Positions 1-5,254 of a stretch of 5,398 nucleotides of DNA are shown here, piece by piece. The notes under the pieces were generated by a model. The model saw nothing but the letters and a program-made list of their open reading frames with translations. It did not search any database and was not told the origin of the DNA. The stretch comes from Microcaldota archaeon (GTDB lineage: Archaea; Micrarchaeota; Micrarchaeia; Anstonellales; Bilamarchaeaceae): assembly GCA_021823425.1 (NCBI GenBank), contig JAKANX010000075.1, forward strand, positions 1 to 5,398, in the 5' to 3' direction. Numbering within the stretch: the first letter of the stretch is position 1; each line of letters starts with the position of its first letter. The translations under genes were made by a program, and so were the position numbers.

Positions 1-323
1 CTCTTCGAATTTTCGAATTTTTCCAGCTCCAGGGCGCAGGGAAGCCCGAGCACCGCCCTCGCTCCCAGCGAGAGCAGCTTTTTCACGAGCGTTTCGCGGG
101 GCGCGCACTCCACCTCTATGTTCAGCCGATATGTCATGTGGTCGTAAAGATCGAAATTCGTCACGTTGCCCGTCCTCGCGTTGAGGTCCACCACGTGGAG
201 TATCTTAACCTCCTCCGGCAGGTTCCGCAGGATGTCCATCGGGTTCCCGATCTGGCGCAGCGTCCCCTCGGCCTCGCGCAGCGCCGCCTTGTCCCTTATG
301 ATAATCCTCCTTCCCGCAATCAT
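1..323 (-). CDS. HisA/HisF-like TIM-barrel protein (5' part, runs off window)
   Basis: Only the first 107 codons are in the window; the gene continues past base 1. The ATG at 323 is the only possible start, since an in-frame TGA lies four codons upstream and no GTG or TTG lies between. The signature is ILHVVDLNARTGNVTNFDLY (residues 41-60). It matches the strand-3 region of HisA (lHvVDLdaa.g...N), the ProFAR isomerase of histidine biosynthesis. A strand 'RRIIIRD' (5-11) precedes it and could supply a beta-1 Asp (D11). A helix-strand unit 'LVKKLLSLGARAVLGLP' (79-95) follows and resembles the next beta-alpha unit. The usual 'GGGIR' phosphate/substrate loop is not seen; the equivalent strand reads 'NIEVECAPR'. 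It is therefore a divergent HisA or a HisA/HisF-related paralogue of unknown substrate. It sits 69 bases after hisS on the same strand, which supports a histidine role. Upstream 'GGCGGT' is only a weak ribosome site. Family assignment is moderate; exact reaction is not settled. Confidence 0.6.
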   Translation of the reverse strand, partial: MIAGRRIIIRDKAALREAEGTLRQIGNPMDILRNLPEEVKILHVVDLNARTGNVTNFDLYDHMTYRLNIEVECAPRETLVKKLLSLGARAVLGLPCALELEKFENSK

Positions 324-392
324 GCTACCGCCGCATCAGTCCTTGGCAAGCCCTATCAGCAGGAGCGGGGGAAATCCGTTCCCTGATTGCGT

Positions 393-1640
393 TCATTTTG
401 CGCGCACCCGTGCGATTGCATCGCCTATTTCAAGCATCTCCTCCTTTCCGCTCTGCATGTCCCTGATCGTGACCTTCTTCTCCTTGGCCTCCTTTTCGCC
501 CACTACGGCGACGAACCTTATTCCCAGCGAATTGGCGTAGTCAAACTGCTTTCCCAGGCTGCGTTCGTTGAGGTCCGATTCACAAGCGATTCCGGCTTTC
601 CTGAACTCGCCCGCGATTCCCGCGGCCTGCGCGTAAAAGCCTTTGAGCGAGGCTACAAATACATCCGTATATGTCTTTCTTCCCGGGCCCGCCTGCCCGT
701 CCATTTCCTTGATGAGGTACATGAGCCTCTCAATTCCCAGGCTAATGCCGGTCGCGCAGTCCGCCTGCCCGTAGAGCGAGAGCAGATTGTCGTACCGCCC
801 CCCTCCGCCCACGCTTCCTATGTCCTCGCTCAGCTTGATTTCAAAAACAGGCCCGGTATAATAGCCCAGCCCGCGCACGAGGAAGAAATCCACTTTCACA
901 TCAAGTCCATCGCAGTTCGCGAGTATCTCTTCAATCTCCTTTGCAGCCTCCGGGCTTATTTTCGCGCAAGCCCCCAGCTTTTCCGCGTTGCTGCCCTCGC
1001 ACGCAAGTATCGCGAACAGTTCGTCCGCACCTTCTTTTCCTATGAGCGTTTCAACGTCGTATCGCACTTTCGGCATCCCGATTTTGTCAATCTTGTCCAG
1101 CAGCCTCATCACCGTGTCCTTCTTCTCCCCGAAGCCCAGCTTGAGCGCGAGCGCGTCCATCACCTTCCTGTTGTTGAGCAGGAAAAGCGGCTTCCGAAAG
1201 CCGAGAGCGACAATCGCGTCGTTCGCAACCCGCAGCAGCTCGGCTTCCGAGCGCATGCTCTTTGAGCCTATTATGTCCGCGTCGGCCTGCCAGAACTCCC
1301 TCATCCTTCCCTTCTGCGGCTCCTCCTTCCTCCACACCGTTGAAACGCAATACCTCTTGAAAGGCTTCGGTAGCGCGGAATTCGCAGCGACGCGCGCAAG
1401 CGGGACGGTGAGATCGAAGCGCAGCCCTATCTCCTCGCCCTCCAGCTTGAATATCTGCCCCGCTATCTCGTCCCCGCTCTTTGCCTTGAGCGTGCTCACG
1501 TATTCGAGCGCGGGCGTGTCCAGCGGCCGGAATCCGTACAGCCTGTAAACCGAAACGATTTTCTCCATCACCCGTTCCCTCGTGAGCATCTCGTCCGGGA
1601 GAAAATCCTTCATTCCTTTTGGTGTGAGCTTTTCTGCCAT
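393..1640 (-). CDS. hisS: Histidyl-tRNA synthetase (class II)
   Basis: A full-length 415-aa cytoplasmic enzyme that charges tRNA-His with histidine using ATP. Class II core features are all visible. These are motif 1 around YGFRPLDTPALEY (35-47), motif 2 VWRKEEPQKGRMREFWQAD (102-120), the histidine-binding segments RGLGYYTG (256-263) and GGGGRYDNL (278-286), and motif 3 GISLGIERL (298-306). An anticodon-binding domain follows at about 324-410 (YTDVFVAS to the C-terminus). The usual RGLDYY signature has Gly in place of Asp at 259. The ATG at 1640 is chosen because AAGGAG lies 8 bases upstream and the protein starts like the family (KLTPKGMKDFLP). It is not HisZ: the anticodon domain and aminoacylation motifs are intact, and the neighbouring HisG is the long, self-regulated form that needs no HisZ. 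It lies 76 bases after hisGE and 69 bases before the HisA-like gene, on the same strand as both. Confidence 0.96.
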   Translation of the reverse strand: MAEKLTPKGMKDFLPDEMLTRERVMEKIVSVYRLYGFRPLDTPALEYVSTLKAKSGDEIAGQIFKLEGEEIGLRFDLTVPLARVAANSALPKPFKRYCVSTVWRKEEPQKGRMREFWQADADIIGSKSMRSEAELLRVANDAIVALGFRKPLFLLNNRKVMDALALKLGFGEKKDTVMRLLDKIDKIGMPKVRYDVETLIGKEGADELFAILACEGSNAEKLGACAKISPEAAKEIEEILANCDGLDVKVDFFLVRGLGYYTGPVFEIKLSEDIGSVGGGGRYDNLLSLYGQADCATGISLGIERLMYLIKEMDGQAGPGRKTYTDVFVASLKGFYAQAAGIAGEFRKAGIACESDLNERSLGKQFDYANSLGIRFVAVVGEKEAKEKKVTIRDMQSGKEEMLEIGDAIARVRAK

Positions 1641-1648
1641 GCCATCAT

Positions 1649-1654
1649 CTCCTT
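1649..1654 (-). promoter_or_regulatory. Ribosome binding site of hisS
   Basis: On the minus strand the bases read AAGGAG, followed by 8 bases and the ATG at 1640. This is a good match to the archaeal Shine-Dalgarno core GGAGGTG and fixes the hisS start. Confidence 0.7.
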
Positions 1655-1660
1655 TGCAAT

Positions 1661-1668
1661 CTTTTTAA
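1661..1668 (-). promoter_or_regulatory. Possible TATA-like box for separate hisS transcription
   Basis: The minus strand reads TTAAAAAG, preceded by purine-rich GAGAGGG, about 20 bases before the hisS ATG. It lies just after the oligo-T tract that follows hisGE, so it could restart transcription for hisS. The match to the archaeal TATA consensus is weak, and a start site 25 bases downstream would leave little or no room for the visible Shine-Dalgarno. Low confidence. Confidence 0.25.
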
Positions 1669-1684
1669 CCCTCTCACATTCCGG

Positions 1685-1709
1685 AAAATAAAAAAAGAAA
1701 AAAAATGAA
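1685..1709 (-). terminator. Oligo-T archaeal-type terminator after hisGE
   Basis: Read on the minus strand, the segment starting 8 bases past the hisGE stop is almost pure T (runs of 8, 7 and 4 T broken by single C or A). Archaeal RNA polymerase terminates at such runs without needing a hairpin, and no convincing hairpin precedes it. Because hisS follows on the same strand, it would act as a full or partial stop between the two genes. Confidence 0.6.
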
Positions 1710-1716
1710 ACGGGGC

Positions 1717-3057
1717 TCACCTCGCGATATCGTCCATCCTGTAGCCAAGCCCCTGGGCATAGCCCACGAAGCCCGAGAAGAAATTCCCGAAAGCGACATC
1801 CGGGGCGTTTCCCTCGCGCATGAAGCCGTCAACCAGCTCGGTGTACCCGCTCTTGAACCTCTCAATATCCATGCTCCATCCCTTGGATATGAATTGCGGC
1901 CAGTAGAGCACGTCCTGCATCGTTTTCCCCATGCCTGCCGCCATCACGAGGCTCGGGTAAAGCACGTCGGAAGCCTCGCTCTTTATCCTGTAAGGGCCCT
2001 GGTCGTCCTGCACCGTCCACATGAATTCGGCGACCTCGTCCTTGAGCTTGCCCAGCAGCGCCCCGGGGCTCTCCAGCAGCCTGTTGGTCGTGCTTTCCGG
2101 CTTCGGGTTCTGCACGCGGTCCAGTATGGTGGAATAAAGGCCCTCCATCGTTATGGAGCCCGGCCTCGTCTCGCCCTTGACCCACAATCCCGTTTTCTGG
2201 TCCAATATGTCCCTGGCGCCGTAGTCCGAGAGCATCTGAATCACTTCCAGGTATCTGCTGTCCGGCACCAGCACGGAGTAGGCGAACGCCCCCTTTTCCT
2301 TGAGCGGACTCACGCTCGGGCTCTCGCCGCAGGGTATCCTGCCCGCATATATCAGCCTGTCTATCCCGTAGGCGGCATCGGGCGGCACGTTGAACACGAG
2401 CAGGTTCTGCGCCTTGCCCTCCACCGCGCCCCTCATCGCGGTCACGATGGGCTTGATGAACGCTTTCTTGCGCTCGTAGGCTTCCGCGTTCCCGAACAGG
2501 CAGAGTTCTGTGTCCAGGATTTTGGCCTCCTCGCGCATCCCGTACTTCTTGAGTGTCCTTCCTGTGGAAACCTGGTCCACTATCGCGTCGACCATCTCGT
2601 CCACGCAGCCCTGCTCGAACGTCCCCCCAAGGTTCACTATCCTGGCATTCACGCCCTCGCCGGCGAGGAATTTTTCCGCGATATTGGGCATCTTTGTCCC
2701 CACTATGCGGCCGTCAAGCCACGCGAGGCCCTCGGGCGCATCGTTCCGCAGGGCGATGCTCACCCTTGCCTTCTGCTCGTTCAATTTGAGCAGGAGGATA
2801 AGCCCGTCGCGGTCCCCGCATTCCTCTGCCATGTCAATCCCGGTAATGCCCAATTCGTATTTCGCCCTTACGTATTGGGGTATGCCGAGCGGGGACACGA
2901 ACGCCACCTCTATCCTTGGATTGGAGGTCTTTACTATCCCCTCCTTCTGCGGCTCGCAGAATATCTTGGCGGCCTGGAGGAATCTTACGGATTCCTCGAA
3001 CCCGCGGTTCCCGGGCTTAGCGACTGCTATGGTTATTTTTCCGTTGTTCTTTTGCAT
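1717..3057 (-). CDS. HisG-HisE fusion: ATP phosphoribosyltransferase / phosphoribosyl-ATP pyrophosphatase
   Basis: A 446-aa protein predicted to carry out steps 1 and 2 of histidine synthesis: ATP + PRPP to phosphoribosyl-ATP, then release of pyrophosphate to give phosphoribosyl-AMP. Residues 7-190 are the HisG catalytic core, with AVAKPGNRGFEES (11-23), LGITGID (69-75), TKMPNIAEKFLA (121-132) and the PRPP loop DQVSTGRTLKKYGM (161-174). Residues 197-294 match the HisG C-terminal ACT-like domain that binds histidine for feedback (FNVPPDAAYGIDRLI, then SPSVSPL), so this is the long form. Residues 305-385 match HisE, an all-alpha NTP pyrophosphohydrolase, with metal ligands E341xxE344 and E361xxD364 (SEASDVLYPSLV). 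About 60 further residues (386-446) lie beyond a usual HisE. An upstream TTG at 3114 would add 19 residues. I prefer the ATG at 3057 because AGGTG stands 6 bases before it and the HisG fold begins at residue 7. HisE is normally fused to HisI, or free. Confidence 0.88.
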   Translation of the reverse strand: MQKNNGKITIAVAKPGNRGFEESVRFLQAAKIFCEPQKEGIVKTSNPRIEVAFVSPLGIPQYVRAKYELGITGIDMAEECGDRDGLILLLKLNEQKARVSIALRNDAPEGLAWLDGRIVGTKMPNIAEKFLAGEGVNARIVNLGGTFEQGCVDEMVDAIVDQVSTGRTLKKYGMREEAKILDTELCLFGNAEAYERKKAFIKPIVTAMRGAVEGKAQNLLVFNVPPDAAYGIDRLIYAGRIPCGESPSVSPLKEKGAFAYSVLVPDSRYLEVIQMLSDYGARDILDQKTGLWVKGETRPGSITMEGLYSTILDRVQNPKPESTTNRLLESPGALLGKLKDEVAEFMWTVQDDQGPYRIKSEASDVLYPSLVMAAGMGKTMQDVLYWPQFISKGWSMDIERFKSGYTELVDGFMREGNAPDVAFGNFFSGFVGYAQGLGYRMDDIAR

Positions 3058-3063
3058 TTGAAA

Positions 3064-3068
3064 CACCT
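3064..3068 (-). promoter_or_regulatory. Ribosome binding site that sets the hisGE start
   Basis: The minus strand reads AGGTG, a core of the archaeal Shine-Dalgarno GGAGGTGA, 6 bases before the ATG at 3057. No comparable site precedes the in-frame TTG at 3114, so the shorter protein is favoured. Confidence 0.65.
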
Positions 3069-3100
3069 TTTTTTGATTTTTTTCAGCCGTGAAACTAAAA

Positions 3101-3112
3101 GAAAAATTTTCC
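3101..3112 (-). promoter_or_regulatory. Probable promoter (BRE/TATA-like) for hisGE
   Basis: The minus strand reads GGAAAATTTTTC, a purine-rich BRE-like part followed by a T-rich TATA-like part. A start about 25 bases downstream would give a leader of roughly 20 bases that includes the AGGTG site. A short inverted repeat CCAA-AAG-TTGG (3111-3121) abuts it and could be an operator half. Assigned by position and composition only. Confidence 0.35.
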
Positions 3113-3298
3113 AAAAGTTGGATTCGTGGGTGCTTGCCAACATGTGAGCCGCGCAGGAAAAAGAAAAGCGCCTCGGCTAATGGCTATGAATAGTCTCAAA
3201 ATCAGCTATAGGTGCAACTGGGCTAAGGCATTCACGATTCCTGGTGAAGTAAATCCCTGTTCATCTTTTTTGCACCGTATTTCATTTGGGACTAAACA

Positions 3299-3307
3299 TT
3301 TTTTAAA
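3299..3307 (+). promoter_or_regulatory. TATA-like box, leaderless promoter of the repeat-protein gene
   Basis: TTTTTTAAA is centred about 29 bases before the ATG at 3332, with ACTAAACA just upstream as a possible BRE. An archaeal start site 25-30 bases downstream would fall on or beside the ATG. No Shine-Dalgarno is visible in the bases before the start, which fits a leaderless transcript. Confidence 0.6.
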
Positions 3308-3331
3308 TCTTTATCCCACCAACATCTACGT

Positions 3332-4693
3332 ATGATAACCAAACGCACAGCGGTTGCGCCGAATGGAAAAGCAATCCAGCCCCCGTCGTTCAAGGGCAAA
3401 TGCGAAACCGATGAGCCTTCCCCGAAGCTGATGATAAAGCGCTCCGAGCTTGCGGAAATAGCGAAATTCCTTGCTACTGAATTCGCAAAGGAGCCGGAGT
3501 TCCAGTCGTTCAAGGCTTTCGCGCGCGCAAGGGGAATTCCGTTGATTGATTTCGAGTGCCTCAAGGGCATAACCGCCGAGTTCCGCGCATTCCAGGCCGA
3601 GTCGGAACTCGCCATAATGGATGCACTCAAGGACGAGCACGCGCGCTTCAAGTTCAATTCATTCTGCAAGCAGAACGGCATCATATGCGCATGCATGGAA
3701 GACGTCAAGGCAGCCATCAATTCATTCCTTTCCTCGGAATCCGAACTCAGGCAGGCAGGGGATTTGGTGCGCGCGGAATTCTGGGACGCGCAGGAACTGC
3801 AGAACTTCCGGCGCTTCTGCTCGGAACGCGGCTCGGAATATTCAAACGTTTCCGAAGCCGAGGAACTGATTCTCAAATACTACTCCAAGAGGGACAGGAA
3901 AATACTGGATTCGCTCGTGAAAAAGGGCGCGATTAAGGACGGGGAGCGCGAGGCCTTTTTGGAATCCTGCCGCGCGCAAAAAGTCCAGTTGTGCGGGCCC
4001 GCGGCAATAGGGGCAGCAGAACAATTCAGGCGCGAGCACGACGCCGCGGAAGCGCTAGTCCGCAGCTCGTTCCCGGACCGCGAAGAAAGAAAGACGTTCA
4101 GGAGGTTCTGCAAGGAATTCCGGCTCTCCTGCTGCAGCCAAGCCGGGGTCCTCGAGGCAGTGGAAAACTACGATTACTTCTTCCGCAAGGCGCCTGTGCA
4201 AGTTGCTCAGGAAAATGCGCCCGTCCAAAGCCCTGCGGAAACGGAAATTCCGGGCGCCCCAGAGCCCGCTAACGGGAAAAGGCAGTGCTACGTGATTGAA
4301 AACGGAAGCCTCTCGATTCCGAAACTCGGCGTGTCCTTTGGCGCATCGCTGATTTCGGAAATGGCGAACGAGCACAACATCGGGATTTCCCGCGCGCAGG
4401 ACGTGGTGCTGTTCCTAGTCGAGGGCCTTCGGCTGCTCACCCCGAAGCCTTCGATAGGCAACCGCTACTTCAACCCGCACACGATGAAGTGCAACATAAT
4501 ACGAATGAACCCCGAGGCCAATGATTTCAATGGCACGATGAAATGGCTCGCGGGGTTCGGCGTTCTCAAGTGGAAAGTGTTCATGGGCAAGGGAATTCCT
4601 TCGCTGGACCCCCATACCGATTATTACAGTTCGCAGAGCATCGCGGCGGTCGTCCGCCGCATACTAGAAATAAGGCGCGAACGCGGGCTCTAG
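3332..4693 (+). CDS. Unrecognised protein with five ~50-residue helical repeats and a distinct C-terminal domain
   Basis: 453 aa; I do not recognise the family. Residues 1-38 are a polar, probably disordered lead. Five degenerate tandem repeats follow at about 39-90, 91-136, 137-186, 187-236 and 237-286. Taking the core Phe of each (F60, F108, F159, F209, F256; spacing 47-51) as position 0, each has a Leu/Val/Ile near -13. At +3/+4 the pattern is F-C (FA, FC, FC, SC, FC), and at +23/+24 there is an aromatic (F84, F132, Y183, F232, Y280). That suggests three short helices per unit. Residues 287-318 are a Pro/Ala/Glu/Gln linker. Residues 319-453 form a separate domain with a hydrophobic helix (AQDVVLFLVEGLRLL) and a possible winged-helix-like segment (NGTMKWLAGFGVLKWKV). 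There is no signal peptide or membrane segment, so it is likely cytoplasmic. ATG 3332 is the first start after an in-frame stop at 3293. Codon use and GC resemble the his genes. A binding or scaffold role is a guess. Confidence 0.85.
   Translation: MITKRTAVAPNGKAIQPPSFKGKCETDEPSPKLMIKRSELAEIAKFLATEFAKEPEFQSFKAFARARGIPLIDFECLKGITAEFRAFQAESELAIMDALKDEHARFKFNSFCKQNGIICACMEDVKAAINSFLSSESELRQAGDLVRAEFWDAQELQNFRRFCSERGSEYSNVSEAEELILKYYSKRDRKILDSLVKKGAIKDGEREAFLESCRAQKVQLCGPAAIGAAEQFRREHDAAEALVRSSFPDREERKTFRRFCKEFRLSCCSQAGVLEAVENYDYFFRKAPVQVAQENAPVQSPAETEIPGAPEPANGKRQCYVIENGSLSIPKLGVSFGASLISEMANEHNIGISRAQDVVLFLVEGLRLLTPKPSIGNRYFNPHTMKCNIIRMNPEANDFNGTMKWLAGFGVLKWKVFMGKGIPSLDPHTDYYSSQSIAAVVRRILEIRRERGL
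3446..4189 (+). repeat. Five tandem degenerate repeats within the 453-aa protein
   Basis: Codons 39-286 encode five units of 46-52 residues. They are diverged at DNA level and best seen in protein: hydrophobic at -13, core Phe at 0, F/S then C/A at +3/+4, and an aromatic at +23/+24, with these distances kept in all five. Unit 4 is the most diverged (S212 replaces the second Phe). Unit 1 has Ala where the others have Cys. Confidence 0.7.
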
Positions 4694-4720
4694 GCGATGC
4701 GAACCGCTTATGCGCGACCA

Positions 4721-4726
4721 TTTTTT
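4721..4726 (+). terminator. Oligo-T terminator of the repeat-protein gene
   Basis: A run of six T begins 28 bases after the stop codon in the gap between two convergent genes. It fits an archaeal oligo-T terminator. No strong hairpin precedes it. Confidence 0.45.
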
Positions 4727-4743
4727 GGTTAAGCACCGCGGTC

Positions 4744-4762
4744 CCGCGTTCGAAGTTCGCGG
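4744..4762. other. Small GC hairpin in the convergent intergenic gap
   Basis: CCGCG (4744-4748) pairs with CGCGG (4758-4762) around a nine-base loop TTCGAAGTT. It lies between the two convergent genes, so it may help transcript ends on either strand. The loop resembles a tRNA T-loop (TTCGAA) but is two bases too long, and no cloverleaf can be built around it. Confidence 0.3.
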
Positions 4763-4804
4763 CAAATCTCGCCATCCATTCAAGACTGCCGAAAGCGGTT
4801 TGAT

Positions 4805-4816
4805 GGAAAATAAAAT
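4805..4816 (-). terminator. Possible T-rich terminator after the HEPN gene
   Basis: On the minus strand the bases read ATTTTATTTTCC, beginning 12 bases past the HEPN stop. It is short and interrupted, so only a weak candidate. Confidence 0.35.
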
Positions 4817-4827
4817 GATGTTTCCGC

Positions 4828-5253
4828 CTAAGTGTAATGACCTCTTTCCTCAAGCTCTCTCTTTACGAAAAAATCAACATCCTGCAATACCTTGAGGATC
4901 TTTTCCACATCCTTACTGGTAAATTCATCAATGTCGTAATCGGCGGAACTTTTATATTTTATGAATCTAAGATATTCCGACTTGATTCGCTCCTTTGTTT
5001 TCGCCCTTTCCGGATCAGTTATCTGAACCCGTTTAAATACATCAATTGTTTCAGTGTGGTTTTCGCTCGAACTTCTCACTCCCAAATCAGCTATGTTAAG
5101 GGCGTCAATATATGCGATGAATGCCCTTATTGCTTCGCTGAATGCCTGCTGGTAAAAACCCTTCTCGCGCGCCATTTCTGCAATCGCCACGTTGTCCCGG
5201 GCCTTTTTGTAGTAGTATTTGGAGTTTATTTTGTCAACTTTTACCTGAGACAT
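4828..5253 (-). CDS. HEPN-like protein, probable toxin or partner of an MNT-HEPN pair
   Basis: 141 aa, all-helical by appearance. Residues 11-55 (SKYYYKKARDNVAIAEMAREKG, then AFSEAIRAFIAYIDALNIADLG) follow the first two HEPN helices. ENHTETIDVF (64-73) fits the loop and third helix, where HEPN proteins often have a His. SSADYDIDEF (102-111) resembles the 'R..ADY' region, and DVEKILKVLQDVDFFVKREL (115-134) is the last helix. HEPN proteins beside nucleotidyltransferases are commonly RNase toxins controlled by the partner. Here I see no canonical Rx4HxY toxin motif; R60...H66 has the right spacing for Rx4-6H but sits in the helix 2-3 loop, so RNase activity is doubtful. The start follows the upstream stop by one base, with AAGG 7 bases before the ATG, indicating coupled translation. 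The gene is clearly more AT-rich than its neighbours, which suggests transfer. Confidence 0.7.
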   Translation of the reverse strand: MSQVKVDKINSKYYYKKARDNVAIAEMAREKGFYQQAFSEAIRAFIAYIDALNIADLGVRSSSENHTETIDVFKRVQITDPERAKTKERIKSEYLRFIKYKSSADYDIDEFTSKDVEKILKVLQDVDFFVKRELEERGHYT

Positions 5254-5254
5254 G

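Larger units (their letters stand above)
3058..3331. other. Divergent intergenic region between hisGE and the repeat-protein gene
   Basis: 274 bases without a supported gene. The hisGE promoter lies at the left edge and the TATA-like box of the rightward gene at the right edge. Between them I see two imperfect hairpins. One has arms 3147-3154 and 3168-3178 (AGCCGCGC with GCG-CCT-CGGCT, 8 pairs with a 3-base bulge). The other is 3231-3235 with 3244-3248 (TTCAC/GTGAA). A short plus-strand open frame from a GTG at 3126 runs into the next gene's start but has no ribosome site and no protein-like sequence. No tRNA and no C/D-box signature was recognised. Confidence 0.5.

Noticed and set aside
1..25. 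Short direct repeat TTCGAATTTT near the window start
   Set aside because: It lies inside the HisA-like coding frame (Glu-Lys-Phe-Glu-Asn) and is explained by codon choice. No array or longer repeat is present, and no CRISPR-like pattern occurs in the window.
387..1265. A 292-codon plus-strand frame opposite hisS
   Set aside because: It lies wholly within hisS on the other strand, has no ribosome site, and its product has no family features.
393..1640. Reading the HisRS-like gene as HisZ, the regulatory subunit of short HisG
   Set aside because: All aminoacylation motifs and the anticodon-binding domain are present, and the neighbouring HisG is the long form.
3058..3114. Extending HisG-HisE by 19 residues to a TTG at 3114
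   Set aside because: The added residues are encoded by the T- and A-rich stretch that looks like the promoter and leader. The ATG at 3057 has AGGTG at a good distance, and the HisG fold starts after it.
1705..3147. A long open frame (480 codons) on the plus strand opposite hisGE
   Set aside because: It is the antisense shadow of a well-identified gene. Its protein is rich in His, Arg, Pro and Leu with no recognisable domain, as expected from reverse reading of GC-rich coding DNA.
3126..3335. A 69-codon plus-strand frame in the divergent intergenic region
   Set aside because: It starts with GTG without a ribosome site, overlaps promoter elements and the start of the next gene, and does not look like a conserved protein.
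4732..4775. A tRNA gene or 3' fragment around TTCGAA
   Set aside because: The T-loop would be nine bases, and no D-arm, anticodon arm or acceptor pairing can be drawn.
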